A stretch of 64,000 bases of DNA, taken from contig JAVJVN010000009.1 in the NCBI GenBank assembly GCA_040221055.1, positions 282,257 to 346,256 of the forward strand. Direction: 5' to 3'. The DNA is from Rhodothermales bacterium (lineage in GTDB: Bacteria > Bacteroidota > Rhodothermia > Rhodothermales > UBA10348). The position numbers and the translations under genes were made by a program. Positions within the stretch are counted from its first letter, which is position 1, and each line of letters begins with the position of its first letter. Positions 60,901 to 64,000 of this stretch are shown here, one piece after another. The notes beneath the pieces are model-generated. The model was not told the origin of the DNA. It saw only the letters and a program-made list of their open reading frames with translations, and made no database searches.

Positions 60901-63416
60901 CGGTCTCCGGGCGTGAGTGTGGTCGGCGCCTGGCCGTTCACCGTGATGGCATACTCCACCGTGGGCTCGACGTCGAAGATGTCGCTGCCCGAACCGCCGT
61001 TGATGACCACCGTGTCGAGACCGCCGAACGCGAACGTCGTGATTTCACTGGAAGCCACGGAGGAAATCTGGCTGTGCGTCAGGGAGAAATCGACATTCAA
61101 CGTGATGTCGTCATCCGTAGCCGGGAACGTGAACGTCCGTGTGGTACCGGTCAGGTTGTCCATGATGGGCTCGAGACCGGTGTAGGTCATGAGGTTGCCA
61201 TTTACGGTCACCGTTCCGTCATTCGCGTTGGCGTAGACGTGATCGATGGTCACGATGCCCGGACCGTCGTCCAGGATGAGGTCGTCGGAGTTCGTTCCAC
61301 CGGCACCGCCGTTGTACGTCAGGTTCGGACCAGCGAGCGGATCGCCTGCCGACCAGTCCACCGTCAACGTGTCGTCGTCGTCACCGCCATTGATGACCAC
61401 CGCGTTGTTCACGTTGGCATCGAGGAGACCGAAGGCAAAGGTGTCGTTTCCGGCCAGACCGTTGAAGGTCGTGGTGGTACCTGCGCGACGGTAATCCATC
61501 GTAAGCGTGCCATCGGTGGTCCGGGATTGGTTGTCAGCCGCATCACCGTCGTCGCTGATGACCACGGCGTCGGGACCGGCCGAGAAGTTGAACACCTTGT
61601 TCGTGGCACCCAAATCGTCCTCGTTAACCGGAGAGTTCAGGTACGTGAAGTCATTGCCGCCGTCAATGTCGACCGTGGACGCAGCGAAATCATGCGTGAT
61701 GGTCATGAAGCCGGAGCCGTTGTCCAGAAGGAAAGAGTTGGTTCCGGTACCGCCGTCCCAATCCACCGTACCGGCCGCCACGGGAATCCCGTTCAGGAAA
61801 TCGACCAGCAGGTCGTCGTCGTCGGCTCCGCCCAGGATGGACGTAGCGTGTGCCGCCGCCGAGTCGAACGCCTGGAGCGTCAAGGTGTCGTTGCCCCCGC
61901 GAGCATCCACCGTGAGCGTCGGCGTCCCACCGGTCGGGTTGTTGAAGGTTACGTCGGTGTTGCCGTCGCTGATGAAGCTCTCGCCGTCACCGGCATCGCC
62001 GTCGTCGCCGATGGTACCCGTGTCCGCACCGGCCGTGAAGAAGTACGTGCGATCCTCGACCGTCAGGTCGTCGTCCACGTTCTCCGTGTTCGAATACGTG
62101 ATGATGTTGGGCAGACCGACGTCAATCGTACCGGCTTCGAAGTCATGGGTTACGGCCGTGTACGAATTGTTCGACAGGTTCAGGTCGTCCGATGCACCCG
62201 GTCCACCGTCAAAGGACAAGGGGCCGGTAGCCAGCGGGCCATCGCTGGCCATGTCCACGTTGAGTTCGTCATTGCCCGTTCCGCCCAGGATGTCGATGTT
62301 CGAGCCCGTGAATGCCGAATCCAGGACATCAATGTTGATGGTATCGTTGCCACCACCTGCGTCGATGTTCAAGTCCGTCGTCGCGGCGACATTCACGAGG
62401 ATGGGAGTTCCGTCATCGGAATCGACCAGGATCACGTCGTCGCCGACGCCACCACCTTCCGTGATATCGATGATTTCATCGTTGCCCGTGCCGTTGAAGA
62501 GACGGGTGACCGCCGGTACGTCGTCGACTACGTCTTCGAGGTTGCTGTACGTGATCGTGCCATCGTCGACGTCAATCGTCCCTGCGCCCGGCCCTGTGAA
62601 CGTGTGCGTCACGGGGTCGTTGTTGACGTTGTCGGTCACGGTCAGGTCGTCGGTCCCGCCGACGCCGCCGTCCACCGCTACACCACCGGCCGGAATCGGA
62701 TCGCCGTTGGTCAGGTCAATGACGAAATTGTCATTCGCTGCAGGGTCACCTGTCAAGGAAAGGGACGTGACATCGGCCAGCGGGGCCTGGAAAATCGGGT
62801 TGCCGTTGAAGTCGACCTGGATGTCCGTACCACCGGTCAGGGTCGTTGTGGTCGTACCACCTCCCGGAGGAACCGTGAAGGAAATCGGACCACCCGCGCC
62901 GAGGACTTCGAATTGATAGTCTTCGATCTCCCCCTGTGCGACAGCCGGTGCACCGTAATTGGTGTTGGGATCGGCCACCGTGACGGTTCCAACCTCAAAA
63001 ATGAACCGGAACCACCGTCCCGGGGCCGGATTCGCCACACCCACGCCCGTCACGGAGATCTGATGCGTCCCTGCACCTGGAATCAGGAAGATCTGCTGGG
63101 CATTGTCAGTGAACGTGGCGTTGTCCTGCGTGTCCGGCCAGACGCTGAGACGTCCTGCAGCCTTGGTTTCCACTTCCAGGAACAGCGTACCGTTGGCCAC
63201 GACAGGGCTCACCTGGGTCACGCCATCCGGTACCGGATTGTACGTCAGACCCAGCGTGTTGATGATCGAACCGTCGCCAATGGATGCGGTGTTGTCAAAG
63301 CCCGCGTTTCCGACGTCCTGGGCCAATGCGGGCGATGCAAGACCTACGAGCAGCAGACTGAACGTCCATGCAAACGTAGAAAAACGGGTCCGCAGCGTAT
63401 TGTAACGGTAATTCAT
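57960..63416 (-). CDS. Giant secreted repeat protein with C-terminal sorting domain (1818 residues)
   Basis: A signal peptide ending near SPALAQD precedes an unassigned beta region. Residues about 200-850 hold about five Asp/Gly-rich repeats of roughly 120 residues, with elements such as DARGGNDTLTLQ, ILGGADDDDLLVDF, LSFDGGPGASDDL and DGTVTVNGNLMTYTGLE, suggestive of calcium-bound beta structures. Residues about 900-1650 are fibronectin-III-like modules (GSTYTWRVATMW, GVTYVWRVRS, DVVHWRVRANY, GHTYWWRVA). The end, QNYPNPFNPTTTIQF and SGMYLYRMDAGSF to KTLVLMK-type, is a type IX-like sorting domain. It probably forms a cell-surface adhesin or fibre. Stop-to-start length is unbroken, and no enzymatic motif is seen. 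Confidence 0.87.
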   Translation of the reverse strand: MNYRYNTLRTRFSTFAWTFSLLLVGLASPALAQDVGNAGFDNTASIGDGSIINTLGLTYNPVPDGVTQVSPVVANGTLFLEVETKAAGRLSVWPDTQDNATFTDNAQQIFLIPGAGTHQISVTGVGVANPAPGRWFRFIFEVGTVTVADPNTNYGAPAVAQGEIEDYQFEVLGAGGPISFTVPPGGGTTTTTLTGGTDIQVDFNGNPIFQAPLADVTSLSLTGDPAANDNFVIDLTNGDPIPAGGVAVDGGVGGTDDLTVTDNVNNDPVTHTFTGPGAGTIDVDDGTITYSNLEDVVDDVPAVTRLFNGTGNDEIIDITEGGGVGDDVILVDSDDGTPILVNVAATTDLNIDAGGGNDTINIDVLDSAFTGSNIDILGGTGNDELNVDMASDGPLATGPLSFDGGPGASDDLNLSNNSYTAVTHDFEAGTIDVGLPNIITYSNTENVDDDLTVEDRTYFFTAGADTGTIGDDGDAGDGESFISDGNTDVTFNNPTGGTPTLTVDARGGNDTLTLQAFDSAAAHATSILGGADDDDLLVDFLNGIPVAAGTVDWDGGTGTNSFLLDNGSGFMTITHDFAASTVDIDGGNDFTYLNSPVNEDDLGATNKVFNFSAGPDAVVISDDGDAADNQSRTTDGTLTMDYRRAGTTTTFNGLAGNDTFAFGLLDANVNNAVVINGGDDDDTLTVDWSAGDPLAGPNLTYNGGAGGTNSDDLILDDGPGIVTIDHVYANANDGTVTVNGNLMTYTGLEPIMDNLTGTTRTFTFPATDDDITLNVDFSLTHSQISSVASSEITTFAFGGLDTVVINGGSGSDIFDVEPTVEYAITVNGQAPTTLTPGDRFTLNTGSLGLGDKVTLVETNNTDGVYSFDSGEQDVTYTGMEIVDLRFSDPNAYLGSTYEGDWMYPLNTETGISIEPYFNWDIENWPAGPHPSSLTTLLLEVSLNSDLSAPVFTTTLKEDGVTPLIATGLNEDHFITDADRDAGIVLLNDTQYYWGLTADMLSGAVFCQTATFRTIDELQPTLNYPADGLTLHNTDIFNFSWDVAHATSHDLYWRMDLDLNDKLSFDGATPAIMGGDIENDDNTNAADGFTEVTMFSSNNLPTPILYGSTYTWRVATMWPVPPTGWVPQEIHDLDETDRMVGLSELAEFQTVVRAVVPIQSYPVDGHIVYVNDPVLSWYTGGPFNNLTFDVEVYLADGTSTPAVPVPTGPTVCSTTGLTGLQFDTDTFCGGLDPGVTYVWRVRSNLGAQQSAWSGYEEFTTQGVGTNVAVTPSYPVDGLEIYTTAPTLHWFTGTKFGGLDYTVWYLDYTGGAVPASCAALKVAPGAVSLPTVSVTQTQVTGLLPGSDYAWCVTSSNGITPDLDSVVETFHVVGGEDDAFPVASWPIGNPTTYSLTQPLTWYLNGPALGVSTYDVQYCDDSGFTTNCTTVTGLTNTQYTITGLSYGDVVHWRVRANYTGGGQSDWTNPQSQGSFTVTGLLSTLNAVLTYPVGGLILSDDQAVFNWYVNGSTLGPNAYRVQWSYTQNFINIGTVTQTQVTTDQFLAVNDLIPGHTYWWRVAVSNDGGATFGTYSAAESFVVDAGAVAVQPRVGSPVGGVRVGTLSPTISWILPVAAGEGVTYDLYLSTSPDMSNPTVFEGVANAYYRPDGLEPGMYFWQVRSSGNGVISAFSDVGVFSASAMSTGIEEPDDVIDNGNAKPTDDETAVDGDVDGVDDPKSDLDEPAQEVLPDAFMLGQNYPNPFNPTTTIQFNVAEAANVNITIYNMLGQQVRTLVSGQMAPGQYSVQWDSRDAAGRAMPSGMYLYRMDAGSFNQTRTLVLMK

Positions 63417-63497
63417 GGTATTTCTGGGGCTCCAGACGCGGGTTGCGACGGGATATGGTGGTACTCCGGGTACAGTATGTCAGGTATGGAGTACGTA

Positions 63498-63533
63498 CGA
63501 AAGTATGAAATTCGCAATCGGTGCACACAAAAA
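63498..63533 (-). promoter_or_regulatory. Candidate Bacteroidota-type promoter for the giant gene
   Basis: Reading the minus strand, TTTG lies about 22 bases before TACTTTCG, close to the -33 TTTG and -7 TAnnTTTG pattern (one mismatch), and about 80 bases ahead of the ATG. The short space between these divergent genes holds no other candidate as good. Unproven. Confidence 0.3.
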
Positions 63534-63637
63534 GAGCGGGTGTCTCCTGTGTCCAACCCATACTGGATTTTCACCTCCGGACCTGACCGAGCAACGTAGC
63601 TTGCAACCGGAACTGAACACACGCGCAACGCCCCACC

Positions 63638-64000
63638 ATGATCCTGATCCTCAAGCCGAATACCGATCCCAACGGAGAGTCGTATGCCCAGCTGGTACGC
63701 CACCTGGATTCGCTGGACGACATCCGGTACAAGACCCACGTCATCCAGGGTACCGAGCAGACGCTCACCGAGATCTACCTGCTGGGCAATACCAAAGCCC
63801 TGCAGAAGGAAGCCATGCAGAGTCTCCCGTGTGTGGAGCGCGCCGTCCGGGTACAGGAAGCCTACCGCATACTGGGTCGTCACGGGCACGAAGAACGTCA
63901 GACCGGATTCACCTACAATGGCGTGACCTTCAGCCAGTCCACGCTGCACGTTTTCGCCGGACTGTGCGCCGTGGATATCCCGGAGCACGTCGAGCAGATG
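63638..64000 (+). CDS. DAHP synthase-like protein (N-terminal part, runs off the window)
   Basis: The frame from ATG 63638 is open to the window edge, 121 residues. ILILKPNTDPNGESYAQLV opens a ferredoxin-like domain, ERAVRVQEAYRILGRHG ends it, and TLHVFAGLCAVDIPEH looks like the start of the TIM barrel, as in type I-beta 3-deoxy-7-phosphoheptulonate synthases (first step of aromatic synthesis). The Cys in GLCAV fits the metal-binding position, where most members have GPCS. The identification relies on the overall pattern and cannot be confirmed without the rest. Confidence 0.65.
   Translation, partial: MILILKPNTDPNGESYAQLVRHLDSLDDIRYKTHVIQGTEQTLTEIYLLGNTKALQKEAMQSLPCVERAVRVQEAYRILGRHGHEERQTGFTYNGVTFSQSTLHVFAGLCAVDIPEHVEQM

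Noticed and set aside
57960-63416. A CRISPR array suspected from the regular repeats
   Set aside because: The periodicity is at protein level with about 350-base units and diverged copies; no short identical repeats with unique spacers occur here or elsewhere in the window.
60285-63599. An 1104-codon forward frame
   Set aside because: Antisense to the giant repeat protein; its Val/Arg-rich low-complexity sequence mirrors the repeats of the sense gene.

Overview
The window looks like a chromosomal segment of a GC-rich member of the Bacteroidota/Rhodothermota group. The evidence is a C-terminal secretion domain of the 'GQNYPNPFNPTT...' type on a very large surface protein, FtsX/MacB-type permeases with a PadR regulator, a DUF5916/CBM9-like outer-membrane protein, a WbaP-type polysaccharide initiator and weak Shine-Dalgarno sites. 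The species cannot be named from this. All statements come from reading the sequence and six-frame translations by eye; no database search was run.

Layout. 1-6.5 kb: end of an exopolysaccharide cluster (WecG/TagA-type transferase, a GT4 glycosyltransferase fused in frame to an exported beta-helix domain, a polyprenyl-phosphate sugar phosphotransferase) and a fatty-acyl desaturase. 6.5-13.3 kb: an AddA/AddB-like helicase-nuclease pair divergent from a DnaQ-like exonuclease. 13.3-25 kb: mixed housekeeping and surface genes (DUF1761, S1/P1 nuclease, YdeI/OmdA-like, cupin, DUF885-like lipoprotein, metallophosphoesterase, SLC45-type MFS transporter, tandem universal stress protein, PadR/FtsX-permease pair, Gre-like factor).

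25.15-36.41 kb: an integrated island of about 11.2 kb, visibly more AT-rich than its surroundings. A perfect 15-bp direct repeat bounds it. One copy is the 3' end of an intact tRNA-Leu(CAG) and the other lies just before a tyrosine recombinase. Cargo: an orphan FtsX-like permease, an intact IS3-family element, the C-terminal remnant of an APAZ-domain protein overlapping a complete short prokaryotic Argonaute, a Ser/Thr kinase with an unassigned C-terminal half, a membrane-anchored protein and small unknown genes. Several dead IS fragments lie between them. I read this as a decaying defence island whose short-Argonaute system lost its effector domain at the IS3 junction.

36.6-45.2 kb: DUF5916 outer-membrane protein, M1 aminopeptidase, tRNA-Asn followed by duplicated and inverted tRNA-tail fragments, TauE/SafE permease, FMN reductase, DUF3095 protein and a soluble GAF histidine kinase. 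45.4-50.9 kb: a tightly overlapped polyamine operon (deoxyhypusine-synthase-like protein lacking the catalytic lysine, arginine decarboxylase, N-carbamoylputrescine amidase, agmatine deiminase) flanked by two very acidic proteins. SpeA, agmatine deiminase and the amidase together make putrescine from arginine. 50.9-64 kb: a sterol-desaturase/lipoprotein fusion, two surface lipoproteins (FG-GAP repeats and a YVTN propeller), the threonine-catabolic pair tdh-kbl, an 1818-residue repetitive secreted protein, and the start of a DAHP-synthase-like gene running off the end.
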